64,000 nucleotides of DNA, from assembly GCA_932521025.1 (NCBI GenBank), contig OW051469.1, positions 2,864,398-2,928,397 of the forward strand. Reading direction: 5' to 3'. Shown here one piece after another: positions 44,390 through 55,000 of this stretch (position 1 is its first letter; each line of letters opens with the position of its first letter). The translations under genes and the position numbers were made by a program. The notes below the pieces were generated by a model. That model had not been told where the DNA came from. It was given only the letters and a program-made list of their open reading frames with translations, and made no database searches. This DNA comes from Oscheius onirici. Lineage: Eukaryota; Nematoda; Chromadorea; Rhabditida; Rhabditidae.

Positions 44390-45909
44390 ATGGCCCAATC
44401 CTCTCAAAACACGACTCTAACACCTCCTGTCCGTTTAATATTCATCCTTCTTCACTTCATCGATGACTACTCGTTCGTCTCTACAATGGGCTTCATTTTC
44501 TGCCTCGTCGTCTCTATACTCATTCCCTGTCGTCTCTTTGGAAGAGCTCACTTCAAAAAACGAGTCAACATCCTTCTGATGGTCTCCTGTTGGATAGATA
44601 CTCTTGGATGTGGTTTTCAAGTCTTGGCTGACTATACGGATCCGGAAGTCGAGACTTTCATCATCATTTCGGGAGCTTTTGACACTTCGATTTTTAGCAT
44701 TTGGCTTCAAAATGTGGCTATGGTTCTACTATTCGTCTCCAGGAAGATGGCCGTAGTGATTGCTGTCTACTGGAAAACTTACAGTACCGCTCTGATACCG
44801 TAAGTGTCTGTGTCTCTCTCACTCTTACTCATACTGTTCCTACTGTCTCTCACTCTGTTATTTCTGTACTCTCTGATTCTCTTTCATGTCACTGTAGCTT
44901 TTCTGTCCTGTTCTCCCTCCTGTCTCTCCTGCTTCTCCTGTCTCACCCCTTACTCAATCAGTTCCTGTCCCCTTCTGTCTCTCATCCTACCCCGTCCTTT
45001 TACCCAAAACTGCCTCTGTTTCTAATCTCGTACCTATTGTTACTCATCCTTGTTGTCTCTTGTTGCACGCAGTACTGCACTCTCTGTCGGTTATCCTGTA
45101 CTATCTGACTCTCATCTTGTTCCCTAACTCTTTCATCCGGTCACCAATGTCTCATGCTGTCCCTACTGTATCTCCCTTTGTACCCCCTGTCTCTCATCCT
45201 GTACTCTCTGATACTTCCCTCAAACTTCCAGAGAACACGAAAGCAATAGAAAATGGTGGCATCTCCACCTTTTAATCAATATACCCTACTGTCTGCTCCA
45301 GGGATTCATCAACCTGACTGCCATTTTTGACTCTCTCCATGTTGGATCAGACAACCTGAGAGTAACAATCTCGGCCGTGTACTGTACTTTCTAAGTTCCA
45401 GACTCTCCAAACAGTAGCCATGATTTTGGGAATCTCTTGTCAGACTACAGCTATCAGCACCGTGACCTACTGTCTGATCAAGGTCGGAAGGAAAATGTGT
45501 ACTGACCTCTCTCCAACAGTTCGAAGCCACTACTGGAGGATTGCTATTGGACTGACTCTTAAAGTAATGGGTCTTTTGGCCGAGAGACTCGTTTTTTTTC
45601 CAGACCATCGCTCTACTGATACCCATAGTCGAATCGGCCAGTCTCACTCGGGACATGTTCTTTGCTGGTCCGATCGACTACAAGGATCTGAAGAAGGGAG
45701 ATGATTCAGCTGTCGTTCAAGTTGTAAGATCATTCCTCTGAACAAAAGGACCCGGAATTCAGATAATTCACCTGATCCGAGAACTGTTCCCGACAATGGA
45801 TACGCTGATCACGATGGGAATGCTCTGGGGAATTTGCTTCCCGAAGAAGACACAGTCTGTGGTCCTTGTTGAATCAGCTACCGCTTCAATGGCTGCGAAA
45901 AACAGATAA
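44390..45909 (+). CDS. Nematode serpentine (7TM) receptor, chemoreceptor-like
   Basis: Exon 1 (44390-44799) encodes three to four helices: VSTMGFIFCLVVSILIP, VNILLMVSCWIDTLGCGF, IFSIWLQNVAMVLLFVS and the basic RK end. Exons from about 45300 on add GFINLTAIFDSL, TVAMILGISCQTTAISTVTYCLIK, SHYWRIAIGLTLK, TIALLIPIVESASL and IIHLIRELFPTMDTLITMGMLWGICFPKK, stop TAA at 45907-45909. The long intron (about 44800-45300) is CT-microsatellite-rich, and the junction exon 1/exon 2 does not keep phase with the obvious donor; an earlier donor (after KMA, near 44749) would. The seven-helix layout and lack of any named GPCR motif point to a nematode-specific chemoreceptor family. Coding integrity is not fully proved. 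Confidence 0.65.
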
Positions 45910-46080
45910 ACTTCTGTCCCTGTTCTTTACTGTCTTTGCAGCTGCTGTAACAGGGAACCATGCTATATAATCCCTTCAACTGTTGTTATTGTTGTGGCCC
46001 TAATTTCACAGTCAAATAAGCTCCCATACCTCCATAAAGGCAGAAACTTTCGAGGCCAGTTGAATATTCTGTTCTTTTCG

Positions 46081-47293
46081 ATGTTGAATATTCTGTTCTT
46101 CCTACCAGCATGTAGCGCACTAAAGTTCGGACTCATCGGGGATAGTGGTGGTCTTCCACTGGTCGGAACGACCTTCGGACAGACGTCAGCCGCCAAGTCT
46201 CTTCAGCAGTTGGCCAGTGTTCCGCCAGGATTGGATGGTGTGATCGGAGTGGGGGACAACGTCTACTTTACTGGAGTTTCTAGTGTCGACGACTATCGCT
46301 TCTATGTGAGTTTTTACTGTCTCTCTGTCCCATAATCTCTTAGTTTCCAGTCCTCTTTCGAGTATCCCTACGACTACCCTTCCCTAAACGTGCCCTGGAT
46401 GATGATAGCTGGAAACCACGACCATTTTGGTATAATCGATGCCCAAGTGGACTACACGTTACTGGGAAACAGTCACAAATGGTCGGTCGAAGATCCAGCA
46501 GTCCTTTAAAGAAAACCTAGGTACATGCCAGGCTTGCACTATTTTCGAAGATTCGTGTCTCCTGTCGATCAGACGACAGTCGACTTTTTGTACATTGACA
46601 CAATTGTGGCTTGTGGCAACACCAGAGATCTACAGTCTGCTGGATTCACACAATTTTTGACCTCGATCGTTTTGGCTTCCGACACGAAACCTGATGTTCG
46701 TTTGAAGGACAGTAAGAGTAACATTAAGAGAAACAGTATCAGTAACAGTGTAAAAGACTCTCTTCTTTCAGGGCCCTACCAACCAGACAGCGGCCGACGC
46801 CCAGTGGGATTGGCTTCGCACCCAGCTGATGATCAGTGATGCTGACTACCTCTTTGTGGTCGGACACTACCCAATGTACTCTATCTCTTCTCATGGCAAC
46901 ACCCAATGTCTGATAGACAAGCTGTTACCAATGCTGTACCAGTACCAAGTCACTGCGTATCTGAGCGGACACGACCATACTCTACAGCACATTCAGGCCA
47001 AGGAAGGAGAGCAGTCGATGGACTTTATCGTGTCGGGAGCAGCTTCACGAGCCGATTCCAGCACCCCTCACTTGGCTGATGTGGAAAAGGAAGCGACGGT
47101 TAAATACCACTATCCAGAAGGAGTCTCCTGGCTCGATTGGCTCACATTCTCTTCCCTAAGTCAGCTTGGGATCAATGATGCTGCCTTTATTGTCATGGAC
47201 GTGGACAAGACCAATGCCCGTCTCGATTTTAGAGATCTGAACGGGGAACAGAAATACACGACGACGCTGCCGAAAAGAGTCTTTCCGAAATGA
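46081..47293 (+). CDS. Tartrate-resistant (purple) acid phosphatase, ACP5-like
   Basis: Exons begin at 46081-46305 and 46351 to about 46479, then 46520 to about 46700, and about 46772-47293; the third junction is uncertain by one phase. All five metallophosphatase blocks are present: GDSGG, GDNVYFTG (with the Tyr that gives purple colour), GNHDHFG, VGHYP and GHDHTLQH. The N-terminus has a short signal peptide (MLNILFFLPACSALK). The enzyme would be a secreted or lysosomal binuclear Fe-metal phosphatase. A 21 bp tandem repeat (ttgaatattctgttctt) covers the start and could add an alternative upstream Met (45994). It is convergent with the SLC52 gene, 52 bp away. Confidence 0.88.
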
Positions 47294-47345
47294 GCTTTAT
47301 GGAATAAAATCACTTTTTGGGACCCGTAGAGACTATTTTTGAGCT

Positions 47346-49069
47346 TTAGAGACAGGATGGAACATCTTTGAACACTTTCCAGACGTTGACCAGAGGGAAC
47401 ATGATAATGGAGCCGAGGAAGGAACCGATCTGAAACTGTCTGTCTCTCTGTCTCTCTATCAGTCTGTCAGTCTCTCTGTCTCACCTGAATGAAGGCTCCA
47501 CACCAAAACAGTCTCCTCTCACTCTGCTGTCCCTCTCTCAACAAGTTGGCAAAAACTAGTCGGAGATAGTTATGCAGACCGGCTGCAACCAGCACAGCCG
47601 TAATCTGAAATGCTGTTTTTCTCTGTCTCTCTGTCTCTAAACTGCCAGGGCTCCTCCTGCCGTCTCCGAATCAAAAATTCGTTTTGGACTTAGCGTTGCC
47701 AGATAAATGATGAATCCTGTGATTGCCGATGAGGTCAGGGTCATCAGTCCGAGAACTGGAAGAGACCGGACCACGTAAAGGAAGGGAATGAAGGAGGCTA
47801 GGGGTGAGACGACGTTGGAGAATGTGACACCGTAATGGAAGATATCCTGAACAGGCAAACTATTATTGTTACTGTCTTTCCCCTACCTCAGAGTACGGTA
47901 GAGTAGCATAGATCTGAATAGAGGTGATGATTCCATTCATCTGAGCATTGACCAAAGCTGTGGCACACAAGATCAGAACCAGTTTCCATCTTTTCAAAGT
48001 CCCGTCATCTTTCCTCTCAACAGTCGCCTGAGCGCCACTGGATAAAACCACTGATGATTCTGTGGCTCTCCTCTTCTCTGCTTCGAGAGTCTCACTAAAA
48101 GTCTTGCTTGATGGGTAATGAACGAGACTTACTCATTACTCTTCATCTTGTATAGGAACAGGAAGGAAATTCCGGCAAAGACTGTCCAAAAGAAGACGAT
48201 GAGAAAGAAGATGGCTACGGAAAAGTGTGGTGGGAAACAGAACTGATACGGTTGACCGTCATCGTCTTTCCGACATTCGCATCGAGACGTTCCTGAAAGT
48301 CTCAGTACCTGCCTCTATCTCTCTTACCTTGAATCAGGGACAGAATAGACGGTAGGAGAGCACTAAACCCCATGCCAATAAAGTACGCGTTCAGGTAGTT
48401 GACATGGAACTTTGCCATGAACGGCATGAAGAGCACACTGGATAGGGAGTCGACCATTGCTAGACCGAAGAGAAGAATGAATAGAGCCAGAGAGACGCCT
48501 TTCCCATTGACGGAGATGGTGTCATGCCAGAAGAAGACAAGGCCTGGAACATATATTTTTATCAGGAAAAGTGGGTCTTTTGGTTGAAGAACAAGCTTAC
48601 CTAGTTGGCAGACAGAGGCGAAGACGAGACTACCGAAAACCAGAGGAGCATAGGGGATCTTGGTGATGCATCTTGTAATGAAACCGTATAAGAGAGGAGC
48701 AACACAGGCTATCTGAAGGCATTCAGTAGATTATTTTTTCTTCTTCAGTTCCGGTCAGCCCCTTTGATTAAGAGACCCTACGCTGAGTACCGAACAGAAA
48801 TCTGCCAAAATTCTTTGTGATTTTGCTGACAGGATCTAACTTGTAAGCCTATCTCATCTAAGAAGTAACTCAAAGTTTGCTGGGAAATCACAATCATTTT
48901 ATCCTATTAGAAGTTGACCGACCTGCACGATAAGAGAGATGTAGCTGGACAAGTTCCATCCTTCCGGAAGTTTATTGGTCAGAAGAGGCAGCTGCATCCA
49001 GATTGAGTTGGTTCCCATCCAGGTACTCGAGCCGAAAACCATGACCAGAAAGAACAGAACCCATCGCAT
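47346..49069 (-). CDS. Riboflavin transporter, SLC52/RFT family
   Basis: Eight exons join in frame: 49069-48923, 48712-48601, 48543-48328, 48292-48133, 48094-47887, 47846-47643, 47604-47485 and 47429-47346, 416 residues. The N-terminus RWVLFFLVMVFGSSTWMGTNSIWMQLPLL is close to the SLC52 signature (helix, then TNSIWxQLPLL), followed by EGWNLSSYISLIVQIACVAPLL. Later blocks include VNYLNAYFIGMGFSALLPSILSLIQG, a CEC-x-K loop and ATALVNAQMNGIITSIQIYA. About 11 helices are visible. It should import vitamin B2 across the plasma membrane. The start directly follows ttttcag-gaa. Complete reading frame. Confidence 0.92.
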
Positions 49070-50538
49070 TTCCTGAAAACAGTCAAAAAGTTTGAAAAAT
49101 TATACTTGCCATCAGATGGTCAATGATTGTTTGCTGCGGGAGGGGAGGGACACGATAAGAACACAGTCCGGTTGCACATTTATTCTGGCTACCTTATCGA
49201 CCGAGCGTGTACTTACACGTTATTCTTACACGAATCTGTGCAACTAGCCTCTTTTTCTTATCTCTGAGGATTTTTTGGGGATTATCAAAATATACGTCTA
49301 ATAATGAACACTCCCTTTCTGTAAGCCTTTTTCTGAAGTTTTTTTCCCTGTTGCAAAAAAGGGGAAAATATATCAAACTGCTCAATACAACTCAATTTCA
49401 TTCTCTAGCTTTTTTAGTTTTCATTGAGTTTTCGCCTTTCTAGTGACCCGACCGGAGGAGACCGGTATAATCCGGCTGCATCTAAATGTCTCTTCAATTT
49501 TTGAACAGGCTCACAGTAAACCGTAAAAACTACAGTAAGCAATCTCTATCCTAAAAATAACAGATTGAATCGGACTGTGCCCCCGAACTCTTAGAAACGC
49601 ATCAACGAGGATTTTTGAATGGAACCAGCTGCCTGTGGCAACTGTCGCTGCAAAAGTAGAAAAACAATTTCATCATCCTTTCCTACTGAAAATAACTTAG
49701 CAAAACAAAAATTCCCTGGGCGGACTCGAACTGCGCTGGTTCATTCTTTAGATGATAACAGAAAAACAAACAGTCAACCAAAGACACCATAGCTTGTTAA
49801 TAGTTTAGATGACTCGACAAAAATTGCTTGAAAATGACGTATTCTCTATTTATTAGAGGTTCTCTGTTATTTCAAACACAATGGATGTCAAATAGAATGG
49901 AAAGAAGACAGTCTGAACCCCCAGACAGTATCCTTTTGACAAACAATGGGAATTTAATGATCCCCGAACTTTAATCTTTCCCAGCTACTTTTGAAGGAAC
50001 ATTGCTCTTTTCTGAGCAACTTTAAGCCGAAAAGACGTATAAAATTATGTAGAAAAGTATTAAGAAGAGAAAGGCTGTAAAAGAAGCCAAGAATTCTATG
50101 CTGACGCAATCTAATCATTGGTCCATATAAATTTCTGCCTCTTTACCTTTGACAAAAGTCCAATCCCGGTCCAATTAGCGTTCAAAACTACCCGCTGTTT
50201 TCCGCTGTTCAAACCTGACAATTTAACAGGGCAGGTGGGCGATAATCTGCGGGTTTTGTCGATAGAGAGAGAGAGACAGCGCCGGACGACTGATTCGTAA
50301 CCAGGAACAGAAAACAGGCAATCGTTTATTTTCTGACAAATAATAACGATAATAACATTGGTGCTGATTGTGAGATGGCTTTAGTTGCCCCAGAATTTCC
50401 ACCAGGCTGAAAATGAGACATTTTTTTGAAACTGTCATTTTGGGGCTCAAGAACTAACTTTTTCGCTTTACGATGTTCTGAAAAGTTATAGAGATGTTCA
50501 CGGGCTACAACTTTGCAGAGCATTGAGCAACTTGAAAA
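49070..50538. other. Intergenic region between SLC52 and the His/Gln-rich gene
   Basis: No supported gene. A weak tRNA-like box B (gttcgagtcc on the minus strand) is at about 49724-49735. A copy of the palindromic repeat lies at 50478-50530. Confidence 0.4.
50478..50530. repeat. Palindromic repeat copy (ttctgaaaagtt...aactttgcagagcat)
   Basis: gatgttctgaaaagttatag and ctacaactttgcagagcatt face each other. It is the same unit as at 38.2 and 55.6 kb. Confidence 0.5.
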
Positions 50539-51690
50539 TCAAAAGAAAGGCATAAAAAGGGCTTTTTCGGACAGAGCGGCAGAAAAATTTACTCCAGGAT
50601 CCGAACCCCGGACCTTGCGCATCTCAAGTCGCGCCATTTGGCACTGCGCCATGCATGCAAATCGCCGCCAAAATCGGATCGATCTACAACTCTTCTCGGA
50701 ACATCGACTTGAGATAAACCCACGTTTAGGAGTCTGAATGACCCACTGAGGAGCAGTGGGACTGGCTGAGACCGCAATGTTGTTCTTGAAGAACTCGGCA
50801 GCGGGATTCAGACCGTTGTTGACGTTTGGCTGGAGACCGAGCTGATTGGACTGACTGCCAGTAGCCTGGTTGGGGAAGACCATCTGACCACCGGTTGCAC
50901 TGCTCATGCCGAAGGAGTTACTTCCAGAGGGATTGCCATTGATCATTGGGAAGGTTTGAATCTGGGGTTGACCGAATTGGTTGTTTGTGGCTGAAACTTT
51001 GGATCAGAGAGACAGAATAACGACTCACCAGGGGTCTGACCGTTATAACTGGGAACTGGCTGCAGACCATTGTTGTTCACTGAAACCATCTATACTTTTC
51101 ATCAGTTTCAGACTCACTGTTACTGAAAGTGGTTGATAGGTTCTGCTTAATGTTATTGAATCCATCCTCAATTTTCTGTCCCTGTGTCTGGAGCCAGTTG
51201 TTGGCTTGCTGAGCTCCTTGCTGCAGCTTCTGCTTTTCTTCACTCAGCCAGTTTCCAGCATTGTTCTGCGCAGTCTGGGCCCAGTTCTGGACATCAGCGA
51301 CACCGTTATTGAAGGAGGTTTTCACTGAAATCGTGTCTTGACTCTCTGTCTCTTTCAGTCTCTTTGTCTCTCTGTCTCTGAACTCACGATCAGTCTGGAA
51401 ATCGCGCTTGGCTCTTGGAGCCTCTCCATGCATCGTCTCATTATGTTCCAGATCAGTTCCATTGTGTTCCGGCCCATGTTCTCCGTGATGTTCAGTTCCG
51501 TTCTCATGTCCATGAACTTCTGTTCCATTTCCATGATGATGATGCTCATTCTTCTCGTGAGACTCACTGCTACTGCTTTCCTCCTTGGAATGGTGAGGGG
51601 CTGCCTGAAACTGAGTTACTTTTAGCCTGAAGAATGACTCACAATTGCCAATCCAATGAAGAGGACAAAAACGACGGCTTGGCGCTTCAT
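50539..51690 (-). CDS. Secreted His-rich then Gln/Asn-rich protein, C-terminus uncertain
   Basis: The start at 51690 encodes a signal peptide (MKRQAVVFVLFIGLAIA). Exon 2 is rich in His, Glu and Ser (ESHEKNEHHHHGNG, EHHGEHGPEHNG) and ends near a basic RAKR, a possible furin site. Later exons give a helical Gln/Asn repeat (NWAQTAQNNAGNWLSEE, NNWLQTQGQKIEDGFNN) and a low-complexity Gly/Ser/Asn/Gln region. Introns are short with good borders. After QTPKR the frame continues into a tRNA-like repeat (50655-50585) and stops at 50539; a donor-like AAAC-GTGGGT at about 50730 may instead lead to an unseen last exon. Function unknown; a secreted or surface-coat protein is a guess. Confidence 0.6.
50585..50660 (-). 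repeat. tRNA-like sequence (Met-type layout) overlapping a gene 3' end
   Basis: On the minus strand box A TGGCGCAGTGC and box B GGTTCGGATCC are spaced as in a tRNA, with the intervening aaggtccggg resembling the variable/T region of elongator tRNA-Met. Stems are imperfect. The predicted reading frame of the upstream secreted protein runs through it. Confidence 0.55.
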
Positions 51691-52042
51691 TTCCGGCAAA
51701 TGTAGAATGGAGGCGGGATTCCCGAGCTCTCTATAATAATGGTGGATAATCTCTGCGGGTACCTCCCACAAATGAGTCACAGAGGAAGAGGGGATTAATC
51801 AGCATCAAACCTTTTGATTCCGACCAAAGTTTGGTAACTCAATGAACGAAATCAGACAGAAACCGGAAACTTTAAAGAAAGTTTCCTCGGCTGCAGAGCA
51901 CAATCATCATAACTTGCTTGATTGGTTGCTAGGAGCCGCCTCGGTACTAGGAAGATTGTTTTCTTTTCCCAAAATCATACTTCGTATAAGCCATTTATTC
52001 CATCTACGAGGCTATCAAAAACAGTTTCTTCTTCAAACATCT
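51691..52042. other. Spacer between His/Gln-rich gene and ABC transporter end
   Basis: It contains a TATA-like ttattatagag on the minus strand at about 51730, 40 bp upstream of the His/Gln-rich start, as expected for that promoter. No other feature. Confidence 0.4.
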
Positions 52043-55000
52043 CTAGGCAGGCTCGTTCGGGGTCAGAAGGTGCTCGAAGACCGTCTCCAGATTCGGCATT
52101 TCGACCTTGTAGTCCGTGACTGCGAGCGTGCCCATCAGATTGCGGACAATGGTGACACATTCCACATATTTTTTCGCCTTGAACTGAACGAGAAAGGCCA
52201 ACTTTCGCGGATGCGGATGCAGATAGCTTTCGGATCCTGGAATGCTTTTCAGGATAACGGTCGTGATGGCATCTCTATCCATGTAGTTCTTGAGCTTGAG
52301 AGTGAGAGTGAACATCGTCGAGTGGCGACTCTTTGCTTTACACGTCGTTTCGGCTAGACTGAAAAAAAAGACTTTCTGTCCGTGCCTCCAACTAACCTCA
52401 CAGATCCTCGACTGATCATAACGACATGACTGGAACAGGCCTCGGCTTCCGTCACTCGACTGCTGGCAAAGAGGAGCGTCATCTTGTAGGATTCGCGAAG
52501 CATCGACGTGATAGACCAGACGGTTCTGATCTGCATCGGACTGAGATAGACGTCAATCTCGTCCATGATGAGAACGGCGGGACGGTCGATGATGGCACAG
52601 GCAAACATGAGCATCCTCTGATCGGCATATGTCAGCTGCCAGACGGGCTTCTTGGCAACCTGCTCGAGTTCCGTCATCTTGAGAAGGTAGTCGATGAGCT
52701 GCGTTGCCGGCATGACGTAGTCTTTGAGACGAGCAGCAAGCTGGAAAGTGTCAGTTTTTTCTGTATCCTCCAGTTCAAAACATACCTTGAGAGTCTCCTG
52801 AACAGTGAGAAAACTGCAGAGTCTGTTGTCAGTGGGCACATATCCAATCCTCATCTTTCCACTGGCCTTCTTTCCATTCACCGTGACAATTCCCGTCTTC
52901 GGGTCACTCTGTCCAGCAGCCAGATCCAGCATGTTGCTCCTGTTTCTCGACGTGTCTCCGTAGATGACGACCGACTGCTGCTCGAAGATATCCGCCTGCA
53001 TTTGCGGTCTTTCGGCATAATGATCGAGTTCGACCAACTTGAAGCTGACCACCGGCGTCGCGGATCCAACGTTGTCGCGATAGTTCCAATAGCCGTCGAC
53101 GACGGTCTCTTGCTGAAAGAGAATTTTTGTTAAAGAGAGAGGAAAACTCACGTCATCTACCCCGGCCACAGTCCTTTTAGCCGTCTTCTCTGTCTTGGAC
53201 GTCTTGGCCGTTTTCGTCGAATTTTTCTTCTGCGACCCAGTGTTCTGACCTCCAGTCTTTTCGGTCAAAACTGCGAGCGACTCGAAGCGCGTGTGTTCCA
53301 TCGTCGACTCGGCAGAGGGACCTTTCTTCTTCAGTTGCTGCGCCGTCGATTGAGACTGGGATTGTAACTGCTCTTTCGATGTCTTTGACGTTTCGACCGA
53401 GCCCGGCGAAATGTCTGTCAGGTACAGATCCGTAGGCTTCGTGCTCATACGCTTCCACCAGAACTGGAGCCTCGTCTGGAGATGTCCAGTACTGAGCCAG
53501 ACGACCAAAAAGATCCAGGTAGTCGCGTGAAGGAGAATCGAGAGGATCAGGGGACAGATTGTCCGGAAGGCCTCTCCAGCGCTGCGAGAACCAAAGCGGA
53601 TGAGGTCGTCAAAGATGGCCGCGGAGAGACTGGCTGCCAGAGGAGGGCTGGAAAATAGTTTTTCAACAGAGAGAGACCAAAAGTTGCCTGAAGTAACCGA
53701 CGAAAGTCAACAGATTGGTCCAATCCTCCAGATCACTGCCGTACTGTCTGATGAAGAAGGGAAAGCAGGCCGGGATGATGGAGAAACTGCCGGCTAGCAG
53801 CAGGGCGGCCAAATAGGCAGTTGACTGGTCCTTGATCTTCAGAGCGAGCCAGTAGATGACGGGAAGATAGCTGATGAAGGCGAAGCTGATCAGCAGGAGG
53901 TTGACAACGAGTCCGGCGCCTGTCGTTCCGGCTGCGGCAAAGAGAAGAAGGAGAGAGAAGATGGCCACCAGGAGGAAGATGGCAATGTCGAAGAGAATCA
54001 AGGCAAGCCAGTAGAGCGGGGCACGACAACCGAAGAGACAGTGCTGGAACGAGAATGTATGAGACAGGAGAGACTCACCATTCCCATACACTTGTCCTTT
54101 GCCAGCTGAGCCACAAGGAGAGTAGATCGGGAGAGCATTATTCCAACCACAGCACCGAGGATCATGATCATCTTCCACTGTCGAATCAATATTTCGGCCA
54201 TCTCGCGACTCGTCAACGGCTCAAGCAGGCTCGGCCATTCGTTCAGTGAACTCAACTGCTTCCAGTCCGGCGACTCCATCGACTCGAGACTCATCATGAC
54301 AGTCGTCGTTGTATTGACCAGCTTTGTGCTCTTCAGGACCGTATTGACCAGCAGATTCTGCATCAGGAGAGCGCTAAAGCGAGCCATCTTCATCGTGTAG
54401 ACGTGAAAGTGTCTCTTGTCGCGCAGCAGACCGCCGACGATTGCTGGCTCCTCATACAGACGGCTTCCCGTCAGCAGCTCTTTGTCAAACGTGTCCGTGT
54501 AGTCTACTGCCTTCTCATTTCGCATCGCCACCATATTCGTTCGAATCCTGGCTCCGCTGTAGCTGTACATTTGCGTCTGGAGCGTAACCGTGTGGGCAAA
54601 GTCGTAGGTCAAGATCCAGCCCGACAGACAGACCACCAGAAAAGTCGGCATGACAAAGCTGAGCAGGTTGTTCTGCCAGTGACGACGAAAGAAGGCCGTG
54701 TAGAGCGAAAAGACGGTTAAGAGTTCGGGCCAGAAGAGCTTCTTTGTTCTTTTCGGCTCTGAGGAATAGCACTTGTTCAGAGGACCAGACAGAAGATACG
54801 GATTGATCGGGGTCGTCTGATCGCTTTCGTGCTTGCGAATGACTCTGAAAGATGCCCATAAAAAGGGAAAAATTTTGGACCTGCGGATCCGAACCCATGA
54901 TCTTGGAGGCCGAAAGTCGCGCCTCTTCGCACTGCGCCATGAAGGTTTGTTGGAATACCTGCGCCGCGCTGTGACGTGAGGCGGCCAGGTTGGACTTTGT

